Assembly: GCA_001298575.1 (NCBI GenBank)
Contig: LJCV01000281.1
Location: 1 to 44,361 of the forward strand
Length of the DNA stretch: 44,361 nucleotides
Origin: Actinobacteria bacterium OK074
Lineage (GTDB): Bacteria > Actinomycetota > Actinomycetes > Streptomycetales > Streptomycetaceae
Reading direction: 5' to 3'
The position numbers were made by a program, and so were the translations under genes. The notes under the pieces are model-generated. The model had not been told where the DNA came from. It was given only the letters and a program-made list of their open reading frames with translations, and did no database searches. This document shows, piece after piece, positions 1-7,840 of the stretch; the first letter of the stretch is position 1; each line of letters opens with the position of its first letter.

Positions 1-149
1 GCCACCCGCCCCACCCCGGGCCCGCCCTCAGCGGCACCCGCCCCCGTGCTCACGGCGATCACCGTGGCCGCCAGCAGCCACGTCCCCCTCCGTAGCCCCG
101 CCGGTCGCCGCAGTCCCGTCCTGAACTCGCCGTATCGCTTGGTTCGCAT
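1..149 (-). CDS. Secreted protein, N-terminal fragment (runs off left edge)
   Basis: Reading the minus strand from the ATG at 149 gives an open frame to the window edge. The N-terminus is a classic secretion signal: basic residues (MRTKRYGEFRTGLRRPAGLR), a hydrophobic core (TWLLAATVIAVST) and a small-residue cleavage region (GAGAA). The mature part lies outside the window, so its function cannot be read. The gene is divergent from rpsB. In other Streptomyces the gene at this position is, as I recall, a secreted M23-type peptidase; that is an inference from gene order only. Confidence 0.6.
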   Translation of the reverse strand, partial: MRTKRYGEFRTGLRRPAGLRRGTWLLAATVIAVSTGAGAAEGGPGVGRV

Positions 150-429
150 GCCGTAACCGTGCCCGAGTCCGGTGATGTCTGCCGGGGCCTGTGGACTACT
201 CGCCGGTTGTGGATAACCGCGTCACCCGGTGCCCCGGCGGTCCCGTACACTTCTGGTGGCGATCCGGGTCACCGGGTCGACTTCGCACGCCCCGGCATCA
301 GCCTCTCCGTCGTCAGACGACAGCGGGTGTCAGCGCCACTCGGTCCTTAGCGGCACGGCGCAGGTGGGCGTCAGGCGTGGGTGCCGTCCGGTACCCGCGG
401 CACAACCGAGAACACCAAGGAGTACGGCC
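150..429 (+). promoter_or_regulatory. rpsB promoter and leader region
   Basis: This 280-nt stretch separates the divergent secreted-protein gene from rpsB. A TACACT at 246-251 could be a -10 hexamer, but no good -35 lies 16-18 nt upstream. If it is used, the rpsB transcript would have a leader of about 170 nt. In several bacteria rpsB-tsf is autoregulated by S2 through its leader; I see no specific conserved fold here. AAGGAG just before the ATG is a clear ribosome binding site. Confidence 0.35.
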
Positions 430-1356
430 ATGGCCGTCGTCACGATGCGGGAGCTGCTGGAAAGCGGCGTCCACTTCGGTCACCAGACCCGTCGTTGGAA
501 CCCGAAGATGAAGCGGTTCATCTTCACGGAGCGCAACGGCATCTACATCATCGACCTGCTCCAGTCGCTGTCGTACATCGACCGCGCCTACGAGTTCGTC
601 AAGGAGACCGTCGCCCACGGCGGCACGGTCATGTTCGTCGGCACGAAGAAGCAGGCGCAGGAGGCCATCGCCGAGCAGGCCACCCGCGTCGGCATGCCCT
701 ACGTCAACCAGCGCTGGCTGGGCGGCATGCTCACCAACTTCTCCACCGTCTACAAGCGTCTGCAGCGCCTCAAGGAGCTTGAGCAGATCGACTTCGAGGA
801 CGTCGCCGCGTCGGGTCTCACCAAGAAGGAGCTTCTCGTGCTCTCGCGCGAGAAGGCCAAGCTGGAGAAGACCCTCGGTGGTATCCGCGAGATGTCCAAG
901 GTGCCCAGCGCCGTCTGGATCGTGGACACCAAGAAGGAGCACATCGCGGTCGGTGAGGCCCGGAAGCTCAACATCCCGGTCGTCGCCATCCTCGACACCA
1001 ACTGCGACCCGGACGAGGTCGACTACAAGATCCCGGGCAACGACGACGCGATCCGCTCCGTCACCCTGCTCACCCGCGTGATCGCCGACGCCGTCGCCGA
1101 GGGCCTCATCAGCCGCTCCGGTGTCGCCGCCGAGGCCAAGGGTGAGAAGGCCGCGGGCGAGCCGCTGGCCGAGTGGGAGCGCGACCTGCTCGAGGGCGAG
1201 AAGAAGGCCGACGACGCCGCCGAGGCGCCCGCCGCTGCCGTTGAGGCTCCGGCTGCCGAGGCCGAGGCCGAGGTCGTCGCCGAGGCGCCCGTCGCCGAAG
1301 CCCCCGCCGCCGAGGTTGTCGAGGCTCCGGCCGCCGACGCCGCCGAGCAGGTCTGA
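430..1356 (+). CDS. rpsB: 30S ribosomal protein S2
   Basis: The product is the small-subunit protein S2, which joins late in 30S assembly and interacts with S1 in many bacteria. The ATG at 430 follows AAGGAG (416-421) and gives the family N-terminus MAVVTMRELLESGVHFGHQT. The S2 signatures RRWNPKMKRFIF and the WLGGMLTNF block are intact. The protein is 308 residues, longer than the roughly 240 of E. coli S2, because of an Ala/Glu/Val-rich C-terminal tail (about residues 255-308) built from repeats such as EAPAAEAEAE and VAEAPVAEAPAAE; such tails are usual in Streptomyces. The next gene is tsf, the standard order. An in-frame open stretch extends upstream to 229 but lacks a ribosome binding site and family similarity. 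Confidence 0.97.
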   Translation: MAVVTMRELLESGVHFGHQTRRWNPKMKRFIFTERNGIYIIDLLQSLSYIDRAYEFVKETVAHGGTVMFVGTKKQAQEAIAEQATRVGMPYVNQRWLGGMLTNFSTVYKRLQRLKELEQIDFEDVAASGLTKKELLVLSREKAKLEKTLGGIREMSKVPSAVWIVDTKKEHIAVGEARKLNIPVVAILDTNCDPDEVDYKIPGNDDAIRSVTLLTRVIADAVAEGLISRSGVAAEAKGEKAAGEPLAEWERDLLEGEKKADDAAEAPAAAVEAPAAEAEAEVVAEAPVAEAPAAEVVEAPAADAAEQV

Positions 1357-1370
1357 CCCCTGGGTCGCTG

Positions 1371-1407
1371 ACGGCGGGAGCGGTGACATGCGATCCGCTC
1401 CCGCCGT
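1371..1407 (+). terminator. Hairpin between rpsB and tsf
   Basis: A perfect 13-bp stem pairs ACGGCGGGAGCGG (1371-1383) with its complement at 1395-1407 around an 11-nt loop, 14 nt after the rpsB stop. No T-run follows, as is common for Streptomyces terminators. It may act as a partial terminator setting the rpsB:tsf ratio, or as a 3' stabiliser. Confidence 0.65.
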
Positions 1408-1545
1408 TCACCCGTAGGTCAGCGCCGCGTCGCGGGGCTGCATCTGGATGAGGCTCAGCCTCTGGACGAGGAACCGTCTCTGGATGCGGACCGCAGACCG
1501 CGCAGATCTTCGATCTTCCAGACTTCGAGAAAGATTTTCAGACTC

Positions 1546-2382
1546 ATGGCGAACTACACCGCCGCTGACGTCAAGAAGCTCCGTGAGCTCACCGGCGCCG
1601 GCATGATGGACTGCAAGAAGGCGCTGGACGAGGCCGAGGGCAACGTCGAGAAGGCCGTCGAGGCGCTCCGGATCAAGGGCCAGAAGGGCGTCGCCAAGCG
1701 CGAGGGCCGCTCCGCCGAGAACGGCGCCGTGGTCTCCATCATCGCCGACGACAACTCCTCCGGTGTCCTGGTCGAGCTGAAGTGCGAGACGGACTTCGTC
1801 GCCAAGGGCGAGAAGTTCCAGGCCGTGGCCAACGCCATCGCCGAGCACGTCGCCGCGACCTCCCCGGCCGACCTCGCCGCGCTGCTCGCGTCCGAGATCG
1901 AGGCCGGCAAGACCGTCCAGGCGTACGTCGACGAGGCCAACGCCAACCTGGGCGAGAAGATCGTCCTGGACCGCTTCGCGGAGTTCGCGGACGGCTTCGT
2001 GACCTCGTACATGCACCGCACCATGCCCGACCTGCCCCCGCAGATCGGTGTCCTGGTCGAGCTGGACAAGCCGAACGCCGACGTCGCCCGCGGTGTCGCC
2101 CAGCACATCGCCGCCTTCGCGCCGAAGTACCTCTCCAAGGAGGACGTGCCGGCCGAGATCGTCGAGTCCGAGCGCCGCGTCGCCGAGGAGACCACGCGCG
2201 CCGAGGGCAAGCCCGAGGCCGCCCTGCCGAAGATCGTCGAGGGCCGTCTCAACGGCTTCTTCAAGGACGCCACGCTGCTCGGCCAGCCGTACGCCCTCGA
2301 CAACAAGAAGTCCGTCCAGAAGGTCCTGGACGAGGCCGGTGTCACCCTGAAGCGCTTCACGCGCATCAAGGTCGGCATCTGA
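1546..2382 (+). CDS. tsf: Elongation factor Ts
   Basis: EF-Ts is the guanine nucleotide exchange factor that recycles EF-Tu. The N-terminal UBA-like domain is typical (MANYTAADVKKLRELTGAG, then MMDCKKALDEAEGN), and the conserved TDFVAK motif that contacts EF-Tu is present near residue 82. The length of 278 residues is the usual actinobacterial size. The ATG at 1546 has a modest ribosome binding site GAGAAAG at 1527-1533. The 189-nt gap from rpsB contains a strong hairpin (1371-1407) and a smaller GAGGCT/AGCCTC stem near 1453-1465, so expression may be partly uncoupled from rpsB. Confidence 0.97.
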   Translation: MANYTAADVKKLRELTGAGMMDCKKALDEAEGNVEKAVEALRIKGQKGVAKREGRSAENGAVVSIIADDNSSGVLVELKCETDFVAKGEKFQAVANAIAEHVAATSPADLAALLASEIEAGKTVQAYVDEANANLGEKIVLDRFAEFADGFVTSYMHRTMPDLPPQIGVLVELDKPNADVARGVAQHIAAFAPKYLSKEDVPAEIVESERRVAEETTRAEGKPEAALPKIVEGRLNGFFKDATLLGQPYALDNKKSVQKVLDEAGVTLKRFTRIKVGI

Positions 2383-2491
2383 GTCCGTACCGCGACCGAC
2401 GCGCGGCCCGCCGGGGGATCCCTATAGGGTCGGCAGCAGTCGTACGCGTACGCCGTCATGCACGCGCGCGTGACGGACGACAGCAGATCTG

Positions 2492-2551
2492 ACGAGGAGG
2501 CCATTGCCGAGCACGGGATGTCAACACCCCACCGGCAATGGCCTTCCTCGT
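2492..2551 (+). terminator. Long hairpin between tsf and pyrH
   Basis: ACGAGGAGGCCATTGCCG (2492-2509) pairs with 2533-2551 to form a stem of about 18 bp with a single bulged base, closed by a 23-nt loop. It ends 28 nt before the pyrH ATG. It could terminate tsf transcripts or lie in the pyrH leader. The right arm contains an ATG at 2538 that opens the pyrH frame early, but the annotated start at 2580 has the better ribosome binding site. Confidence 0.6.
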
Positions 2552-2579
2552 ATGTGCGAGTAAAAGAGGCGGGATCTCC

Positions 2580-3338
2580 ATGACCACCAAGGCCGACAAG
2601 AGCGACGACGGCAAGGTACGCGGCCGTTTTCTGCTGAAGCTGTCCGGAGAGGCGTTCGCCGGGGGCGGCGGCCTGGGCGTCGACCCGGACGTGGTGCACG
2701 CCATCGCGCGTGAGATCGCGGCCGTGGTGCGCGACGGATCCGAGATCGCCGTCGTCATCGGCGGCGGCAACTTCTTCCGCGGCGCCGAACTCCAGCAGCG
2801 CGGCATGGACCGGGCCCGGTCCGACTACATGGGCATGCTCGGCACCGTCATGAACTGCCTCGCCCTCCAGGACTTCCTGGAGAAGGAGGGCATCGACAGC
2901 CGCGTCCAGACCGCCATCACCATGGGCCAGGTCGCCGAGCCGTACATCCCGCTGCGGGCCGTACGGCACCTGGAGAAGGGCCGCGTGGTCATCTTCGGCG
3001 CCGGTATGGGCATGCCGTACTTCTCCACCGACACCACCGCCGCCCAGCCCGCCCTGGAGATCGACGCCGAGGCCCTGCTGATGGGCAAGAACGGCGTCGA
3101 CGGGGTGTACGACTCCGACCCCAAGACCAACCCGGACGCCGTCAAGTTCGACCGGCTCAGCTACGGCGAGGTCATCACCCGCGACCTTCGGGTCGCCGAC
3201 GCCACCGCCGTCACCCTGTGCCGCGACAACAAGCTGCCCATCCTGGTCTTCGAGCTGCTCACGGCGGGCAATATCGCCCGCGCCGTCAAGGGTGAGAAGA
3301 TCGGCACTCTCGTGGGTGAACAGGACAGTACTTCCTGA
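2580..3338 (+). CDS. pyrH: UMP kinase
   Basis: UMP kinase phosphorylates UMP to UDP with ATP, a pyrimidine step; the bacterial enzyme belongs to the amino-acid-kinase fold and is hexameric. The N-terminal RFLLKLSGEAFAG, the GGGNFFRG loop, the TDTTAAQPALEIDAEALLMG segment and DGVYDSDPK are all diagnostic. The ATG at 2580 follows AAGAGGCGGGAT and begins MTTKADKSDDG, giving 252 residues. Placement between tsf and frr is the conserved bacterial order. Confidence 0.97.
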   Translation: MTTKADKSDDGKVRGRFLLKLSGEAFAGGGGLGVDPDVVHAIAREIAAVVRDGSEIAVVIGGGNFFRGAELQQRGMDRARSDYMGMLGTVMNCLALQDFLEKEGIDSRVQTAITMGQVAEPYIPLRAVRHLEKGRVVIFGAGMGMPYFSTDTTAAQPALEIDAEALLMGKNGVDGVYDSDPKTNPDAVKFDRLSYGEVITRDLRVADATAVTLCRDNKLPILVFELLTAGNIARAVKGEKIGTLVGEQDSTS

Positions 3339-3489
3339 GCGGGCACAGCACCCCCTGATCCCGGTCGGGGGATGGACAATGTCCTGCCGGTCGGGAACCG
3401 TGCAGGAAGAAGACGCGACGCAGCCGGCCGTGGACCCCACAACCGGGGGACTGCCGCCGGGCCTTACTCAAGACACGCAGGAGCAAGTG

Positions 3490-4047
3490 GTGATCGAAGA
3501 GACCCTCCTCGAAGCCGAGGAGAAGATGGAGAAGGCCGTCGTGGTCGCCAAGGAGGACTTCGCCGCGATCCGCACCGGGCGGGCGCACCCGGCGATGTTC
3601 AACAAGATCGTGGCCGACTACTACGGCGCGCCGACGCCGATCAACCAGCTGGCCTCGTTCTCCGTGCCGGAGCCGCGCATGGCCGTGGTGACGCCGTTCG
3701 ACAAGAGCGCGCTGCGCAACATCGAGCAGGCCATCCGCGACTCCGACCTGGGCGTCAACCCCAGCAACGACGGCAACATCATCCGGGTGGTGTTCCCCGA
3801 GCTGACCGAGGAGCGCCGCAAGGACTACATCAAGGTCGCCCGCACCAAGGCCGAGGACTCCAAGATCTCGATCCGCTCCGTCCGCCGCAAGGCCAAGGAC
3901 GCCATCGACAAGCTCGTCAAGGACGGCGAGGTCGGTGAGGACGAGGGCCGCCGTGCGGAGAAGGAGCTCGACGACACCACCGCGAAGTACGTCGCCCAGG
4001 TGGACGAGCTGCTCAAGCACAAGGAAGCGGAGCTGCTCGAAGTCTGA
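3490..4047 (+). CDS. frr: Ribosome recycling factor
   Basis: RRF splits the post-termination 70S ribosome together with EF-G. The GTG at 3490 gives (M)IEETLLEAEEKMEKAV and a 185-residue protein, exactly the family length. AGGAG at 3479-3483 lies 6 nt upstream. The RTGRAHPAMFNKI region and the C-terminal ELDDTTAKYVAQVDELLKHK helix are characteristic. The frame stays open upstream to 3292, overlapping pyrH, but that extension has no family similarity. The stop overlaps the cdsA start as TGATGA. Confidence 0.96.
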   Translation: MIEETLLEAEEKMEKAVVVAKEDFAAIRTGRAHPAMFNKIVADYYGAPTPINQLASFSVPEPRMAVVTPFDKSALRNIEQAIRDSDLGVNPSNDGNIIRVVFPELTEERRKDYIKVARTKAEDSKISIRSVRRKAKDAIDKLVKDGEVGEDEGRRAEKELDDTTAKYVAQVDELLKHKEAELLEV

Positions 4048-5339
4048 TGAACGACTCTTCCTGGGGGGCGCCGCCACCGGCCGGGTACTGGGGGCCGTCC
4101 GAGAGGGGACCTGTCCAGGGGGCTGCCCCGGCGGGTCCCGCCCACGACGCGCACGAAGCGCAGCAGACTCGCCCCATGCCCATCGTGCCCGACGTACCCG
4201 CACACGGCGGAGACCAGGATGACGACCGGGGGGCCGCCCGGCTGAGCGGCCCCCTGTTCCGCGACGAGGCACCGCGCCCGATGCCGTCGCCGCCGATGCC
4301 GCCGTACGAGGCCGGAGGGCCCTACGGGGCCGACGACCGGTCCTACGGCACGCACCAGCAGCCGTACGGGGCCCCGCAGCCGCCGTACGGCACTGTCCAG
4401 CCGTCGGGGACCCCCTACGGCGGCGCCCTGCCGCCCGACGGGAGCCAGCCGCCCCACGGGGCCCAGTCGCAGAATCCGGAACCCATGCCCGACGCCGCAC
4501 GACCCGCCCCAGCGCCGCAGAAGAAGAGTGCGGGACGGGACCTGGGCGCGGCCATAGGGGTCGGGGTCGGGCTGGGCGCGGTGATCGTCGCGTCGCTGTT
4601 CATCGTCAAGGCCGTGTTCGTCGGCGTGATAGCGGTCGCCGTCGTGGTCGGCCTGTGGGAGCTGACCTCCCGGCTCGATGAACGCAAGGGCATCAAGGCA
4701 CCGCTGGTGCCGCTCGCCGTCGGCGGGGCCGCCATGGTCGTCGCCGGATACGTGCGCGGCGCCGGGGGCGCGTGGGTGGCGATGGCGCTGACCGCGCTCG
4801 CCGTGCTCGTCTGGCGGATGACGGAACCGCCCGAGGGCTACCTCAAGGACGTCACGGCGGGCGTCTTCGCGGCGTTCTACGTGCCGTTCCTGGCCACGTT
4901 CGTCGCGATGATGCTCACCGCCGAGGACGGCGCGCAGCGGGTGCTCACGTTCCTGCTGCTGACCGTCGTCAGCGACACCGGGGCGTACGCCGTCGGCTGG
5001 CGCTTCGGCACGCACAAGCTGGCGCCGCGCATCAGCCCCGGGAAGACCCGCGAGGGCCTGGTCGGGGCGGTCACGTTCGCGATGGTGGCGGGCGCGCTGT
5101 GCATGCAGTTCCTGATCGACGACGGCACCTGGTGGCAGGGTCTCCTGCTCGGCCTCGCGGTCGCGGCGAGCGCCACGCTGGGCGACCTCGGCGAGTCCAT
5201 GATCAAGCGGGACCTCGGCATCAAGGACATGGGCACGCTGCTGCCGGGGCACGGCGGCATCATGGACCGGCTCGACTCATTGCTGCCGACGGCGCCGGTG
5301 GTGTGGCTGTTGTTGGTGGGATTCGTCGGGGCGGGCTGA
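4047..5339 (+). CDS. cdsA: Phosphatidate cytidylyltransferase (CDP-diacylglycerol synthase)
   Basis: This integral membrane enzyme makes CDP-diacylglycerol from phosphatidic acid and CTP, the branch point to phosphatidylethanolamine, cardiolipin and phosphatidylinositol lipids. Residues 1-155 are a Pro/Gly/Gln-rich cytoplasmic extension with repeated PYG units; several transmembrane helices follow. The CDS signature is complete near the C-terminus (SMIKRDLGIKDMG, then GHGGIMDRLDS). The 430-residue length exceeds the roughly 285 of E. coli because of the extension, as is common in Streptomyces. The ATG overlaps the frr stop by one base, implying translational coupling. Confidence 0.95.
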   Translation: MNDSSWGAPPPAGYWGPSERGPVQGAAPAGPAHDAHEAQQTRPMPIVPDVPAHGGDQDDDRGAARLSGPLFRDEAPRPMPSPPMPPYEAGGPYGADDRSYGTHQQPYGAPQPPYGTVQPSGTPYGGALPPDGSQPPHGAQSQNPEPMPDAARPAPAPQKKSAGRDLGAAIGVGVGLGAVIVASLFIVKAVFVGVIAVAVVVGLWELTSRLDERKGIKAPLVPLAVGGAAMVVAGYVRGAGGAWVAMALTALAVLVWRMTEPPEGYLKDVTAGVFAAFYVPFLATFVAMMLTAEDGAQRVLTFLLLTVVSDTGAYAVGWRFGTHKLAPRISPGKTREGLVGAVTFAMVAGALCMQFLIDDGTWWQGLLLGLAVAASATLGDLGESMIKRDLGIKDMGTLLPGHGGIMDRLDSLLPTAPVVWLLLVGFVGAG

Positions 5340-5435
5340 GCAACTCAGCCGCTGACCTGCGGTTTCCTCGGTGAGGGGTTCGTTGTCCACAGGGCGGCGA
5401 ACCCCTTGTCGTATGTCTGCGACACTTATGGAGTC

Positions 5436-6581
5436 ATGCCTAAGCCCGGAGAACTTACTTTCGTCGCCCCCCGCGGAGCCCAGAAGCCGCCGCGGCACCT
5501 CGCCGACCTCACGCCCGCCGAACGCAAAGAGGCGGTCGCCGCGATCGGTGAGAAGCCGTTTCGCGCCAAGCAGCTCTCGCAGCACTACTTCGCGCGGTAC
5601 GCGCACGACCCGGAGCAGTGGACCGACATCCCCGCCGGTTCGCGTGAGAAGCTGCGGGACGCGCTGCTGCCGGAGCTGATGACCGTCGTACGGCATCTGT
5701 CGACCGACCAGGACACCACCCGCAAGACGCTGTGGCGGCTGTTCGACGGGACGCTCGTCGAGTCGGTGCTCATGCGCTACCCGGACCGGGTGACCATGTG
5801 CATCAGCTCGCAGGCGGGGTGCGGGATGAACTGCCCGTTCTGCGCGACCGGGCAGGCGGGGCTGGACCGGAACCTGTCCACCGGTGAGATCGTGCACCAG
5901 ATCGTGGACGGCATGCGGGCGTTGCGCGATGGCGAATTCGGGGGGTCTGGGGGGTCGTCCCCCGGGAAACAAGGCAGCCCGGGGGGTCCCGCGCGGCTGT
6001 CCAACATCGTCTTCATGGGCATGGGCGAGCCCCTCGCCAACTACAAGCGGGTCGTCGGCGCCATCCGCGCGCTCACCGACCCGGAGCCGGACGGCCTCGG
6101 GCTCTCGCAGCGCGGGATCACCGTCTCGACCGTCGGACTCGTCCCGGCCATCCACCGGTTCACCGACGAGGGCTTCAAGTGCCGCCTCGCGATCTCGCTG
6201 CACGCGCCGGACGACGAACTGCGCGACACCCTCGTCCCCGTGAACACGCGGTGGAAGGTGCGCGAGGTCCTCGACGCGGGGTTCGAGTACGCGGCCAGGA
6301 CCGGGCGGCGGCTGTCCATCGAGTACGCGCTGATCCGTGACATCAACGACCAGGGCTGGCGCGGCGACCGGCTCGGGCGGCTGCTCAAGGGCAGGCCCGT
6401 GCACGTCAACCTGATCCCGCTGAACCCGACGCCGGGCTCGAAGTGGACCGCCTCCCGGCCCGAGGACGAGAAGGCGTTCGTCGAGGCCATCGCGGCCCAC
6501 GGGGTGCCGGTGACGGTCCGGGACACCCGGGGTCAGGAGATCGACGGGGCGTGCGGTCAGCTCGCGGCCACCGAGCGGTAA
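5436..6581 (+). CDS. rlmN: Dual-specificity 23S rRNA/tRNA adenine-C2 methyltransferase RlmN
   Basis: This radical-SAM enzyme makes m2A2503 in 23S rRNA and m2A37 in some tRNAs. The CGMNCPFC motif (C-x3-C-x2-C) binds the 4Fe-4S cluster. The VFMGMGEP block and the C-terminal DGACGQL, with the second catalytic cysteine, are present. The start at ATG 5436 gives MPKPGELTFVAPRG, which I recall as the Streptomyces form; GGAG lies only 2 nt upstream, so the start is not certain and an in-frame TTG exists at 5406. Unusual: about 15 Gly/Ser/Pro-rich residues (GEFGGSGGSSPGKQGSPGG) are inserted before ARLSNIVF, encoded by a GC palindromic repeat. The length is 381 residues. Confidence 0.95.
   Translation: MPKPGELTFVAPRGAQKPPRHLADLTPAERKEAVAAIGEKPFRAKQLSQHYFARYAHDPEQWTDIPAGSREKLRDALLPELMTVVRHLSTDQDTTRKTLWRLFDGTLVESVLMRYPDRVTMCISSQAGCGMNCPFCATGQAGLDRNLSTGEIVHQIVDGMRALRDGEFGGSGGSSPGKQGSPGGPARLSNIVFMGMGEPLANYKRVVGAIRALTDPEPDGLGLSQRGITVSTVGLVPAIHRFTDEGFKCRLAISLHAPDDELRDTLVPVNTRWKVREVLDAGFEYAARTGRRLSIEYALIRDINDQGWRGDRLGRLLKGRPVHVNLIPLNPTPGSKWTASRPEDEKAFVEAIAAHGVPVTVRDTRGQEIDGACGQLAATER
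5941..5986. repeat. GC-rich palindromic repeat inserted in frame in rlmN
   Basis: The segment reads as G-runs and C-runs around short spacers: GGGGG TCTGGGGGG TCGT CCCCC GGGAAACAAGGCAGCCC GGGGGG. GGGGG/CCCCC pairs across TCGT (5950-5963). The layout resembles the small G-run/TCTGGGGG/C-run repeats scattered in Streptomyces intergenic regions. Here it lies in frame inside a conserved enzyme and encodes a flexible Gly/Ser/Pro loop. Confidence 0.6.
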
Positions 6582-6632
6582 CCTGTCCCCGTACGGACAA
6601 CTTCATATCGTCTACAGGTACATCTTCATATT

Positions 6633-6723
6633 CCGACAGGGGAGCGCCACAGCGCTGAGAGTGCGGCAACCAGGCCGCAGACCCTCTGAACCTCGCCCAG
6701 GTCATTCTGGGTAGGAAGTTCGG
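6633..6723 (+). promoter_or_regulatory. TPP riboswitch (THI-box)
   Basis: The conserved TPP aptamer pieces occur in order: GGGGAGC (6639-6645), GCTGAGAGTG with the CUGAGA core at 6655-6660, the variable GCGGC..GCCGC stem, ACCCTCTGAACCT (6681-6693) and CTGGGTAGGAAG near 6707-6718. CCGA at 6633 and TCGG at 6720-6723 can form P1. The 3' strand includes AGGAAG (6713-6718), the likely thiB ribosome binding site, so ligand binding probably represses translation. It sits directly upstream of an ABC transporter operon. Confidence 0.93.
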
Positions 6724-6731
6724 TCATCACC

Positions 6732-7811
6732 GTGAACATCAACAAATGCCTGGCTGCCGTCGTCGGCCTCGGTCTCGGCCTTGGCACGCTGTCCGGCTGC
6801 GGGTCGTCGGACAGCGGCTCCGGCGCCGGTTCCAAGACCGTGACCCTGGTCAGCCACGACTCGTGGGCCGCCTCCAAGAGCGTGATCGCCGCGTTCGAGA
6901 AGGAGAGCGGCTACAAGGTCAGGGTCCTCAAGGACGGCGACGCGGGCCAGGCCGTCAACAAGGCGATCCTCACCAAGGACAACCCGCAGGGCGACGTCTT
7001 CTTCGGCGTCGACAACACCCTGCTCTCGCGCGCCCTCGACAACGGCCTCTTCCAGTCGTACGAGGCGAAGGGGCTGGACACGGTCGGCAGTCAGTACCGG
7101 CTCGACGCCGCCAAGCACCGGGTGACGCCCATCGACTACGGCGACATCTGCGTCAACTACGACAAGAAGTACTTCACCGAGCACAGGCTGACCCCGCCCG
7201 CGTCCTTCGCCGACCTGGTCAAGCCGGAGTACAAGAACCTCCTGGTCACCGAGAACGCCTCCACCTCCTCCCCGGGGCTCGGCTTCCTGCTCGGGACGGC
7301 GGCGGCGTACGGCGACGAAGGCTGGCAGGGGTACTGGAAGAAGCTCACGGCCAACGGCGTCAAAGTCGTCGACAGCTGGGAACAGGCGTACGACGAGGAG
7401 TTCTCCGGGTCGGCCGGCGGCAAGAAGGCGGGCGGCGACCGGCCGCTGGTCGTCTCGTACGCGTCCTCGCCGCCCGCCGAGGTGATCTACGCCGATCCGC
7501 GCCCGAAGACCGCGCCCACCGGCGTCGCGACCGGCACCTGCTTCAGGCAGATCGAGTTCGCGGGGCTGCTGTCCAACGCCGGGAACACCAAGGGCGGCAA
7601 GGCGTTCATCGACTTCCTGATCGGCAAGAAGTTCCAGGAGGACATGCCGCTCAACATGTTCGTGTACCCGGTGGTCAAGGGCGCGAGCGTGCCCGCCGAG
7701 TTCACCGAGTACGGGCCCGCCGCCAAGGACCCCGAGACCATGGCCCCCGCGAAGATCGCCGCCAACCGTGACCAGTGGGTCAAGTCGTGGACCTCGCTCG
7801 TACTGAAGTGA
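6732..7811 (+). CDS. thiB: Thiamine ABC transporter substrate-binding lipoprotein
   Basis: A periplasmic-type binding protein that delivers thiamine or a phosphorylated form to ThiPQ. The GTG at 6732 begins a lipoprotein signal with lipobox LSGC (cysteine at about residue 24), so it is anchored outside the membrane. The body matches the ThiB/iron-binding type: VTLVSHDSWAASKSV, GDVFFGVDNTLLSRA, DYGDICVNYDKKYF, and YASSPPAEVIYAD. The 359-residue length is normal. Assignment to thiamine rests on family resemblance plus the TPP riboswitch immediately upstream. It is the first gene of a three-gene operon; its TGA overlaps the thiP GTG. Confidence 0.9.
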   Translation: MNINKCLAAVVGLGLGLGTLSGCGSSDSGSGAGSKTVTLVSHDSWAASKSVIAAFEKESGYKVRVLKDGDAGQAVNKAILTKDNPQGDVFFGVDNTLLSRALDNGLFQSYEAKGLDTVGSQYRLDAAKHRVTPIDYGDICVNYDKKYFTEHRLTPPASFADLVKPEYKNLLVTENASTSSPGLGFLLGTAAAYGDEGWQGYWKKLTANGVKVVDSWEQAYDEEFSGSAGGKKAGGDRPLVVSYASSPPAEVIYADPRPKTAPTGVATGTCFRQIEFAGLLSNAGNTKGGKAFIDFLIGKKFQEDMPLNMFVYPVVKGASVPAEFTEYGPAAKDPETMAPAKIAANRDQWVKSWTSLVLK

Positions 7812-7840
7812 CCCCGGTGGCCGAAGTGACCCCGGTGGCC
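7805..7840 (+). repeat. Perfect 18-bp tandem duplication at the thiB/thiP junction
   Basis: GAAGTGACCCCGGTGGCC occurs twice back to back (7805-7822 and 7823-7840). The first copy contains the thiB stop and the thiP GTG (GTGA overlap); the second gives a spare in-frame GTG at 7826. The duplication adds six residues to ThiP if the first GTG is used. Confidence 0.9.

Noticed and set aside
1554..3440. Long minus-strand open frame across tsf and pyrH
   Set aside because: It is antisense to two clearly conserved genes. Long antisense frames are expected at this GC content, and it has no domain or ribosome binding site.
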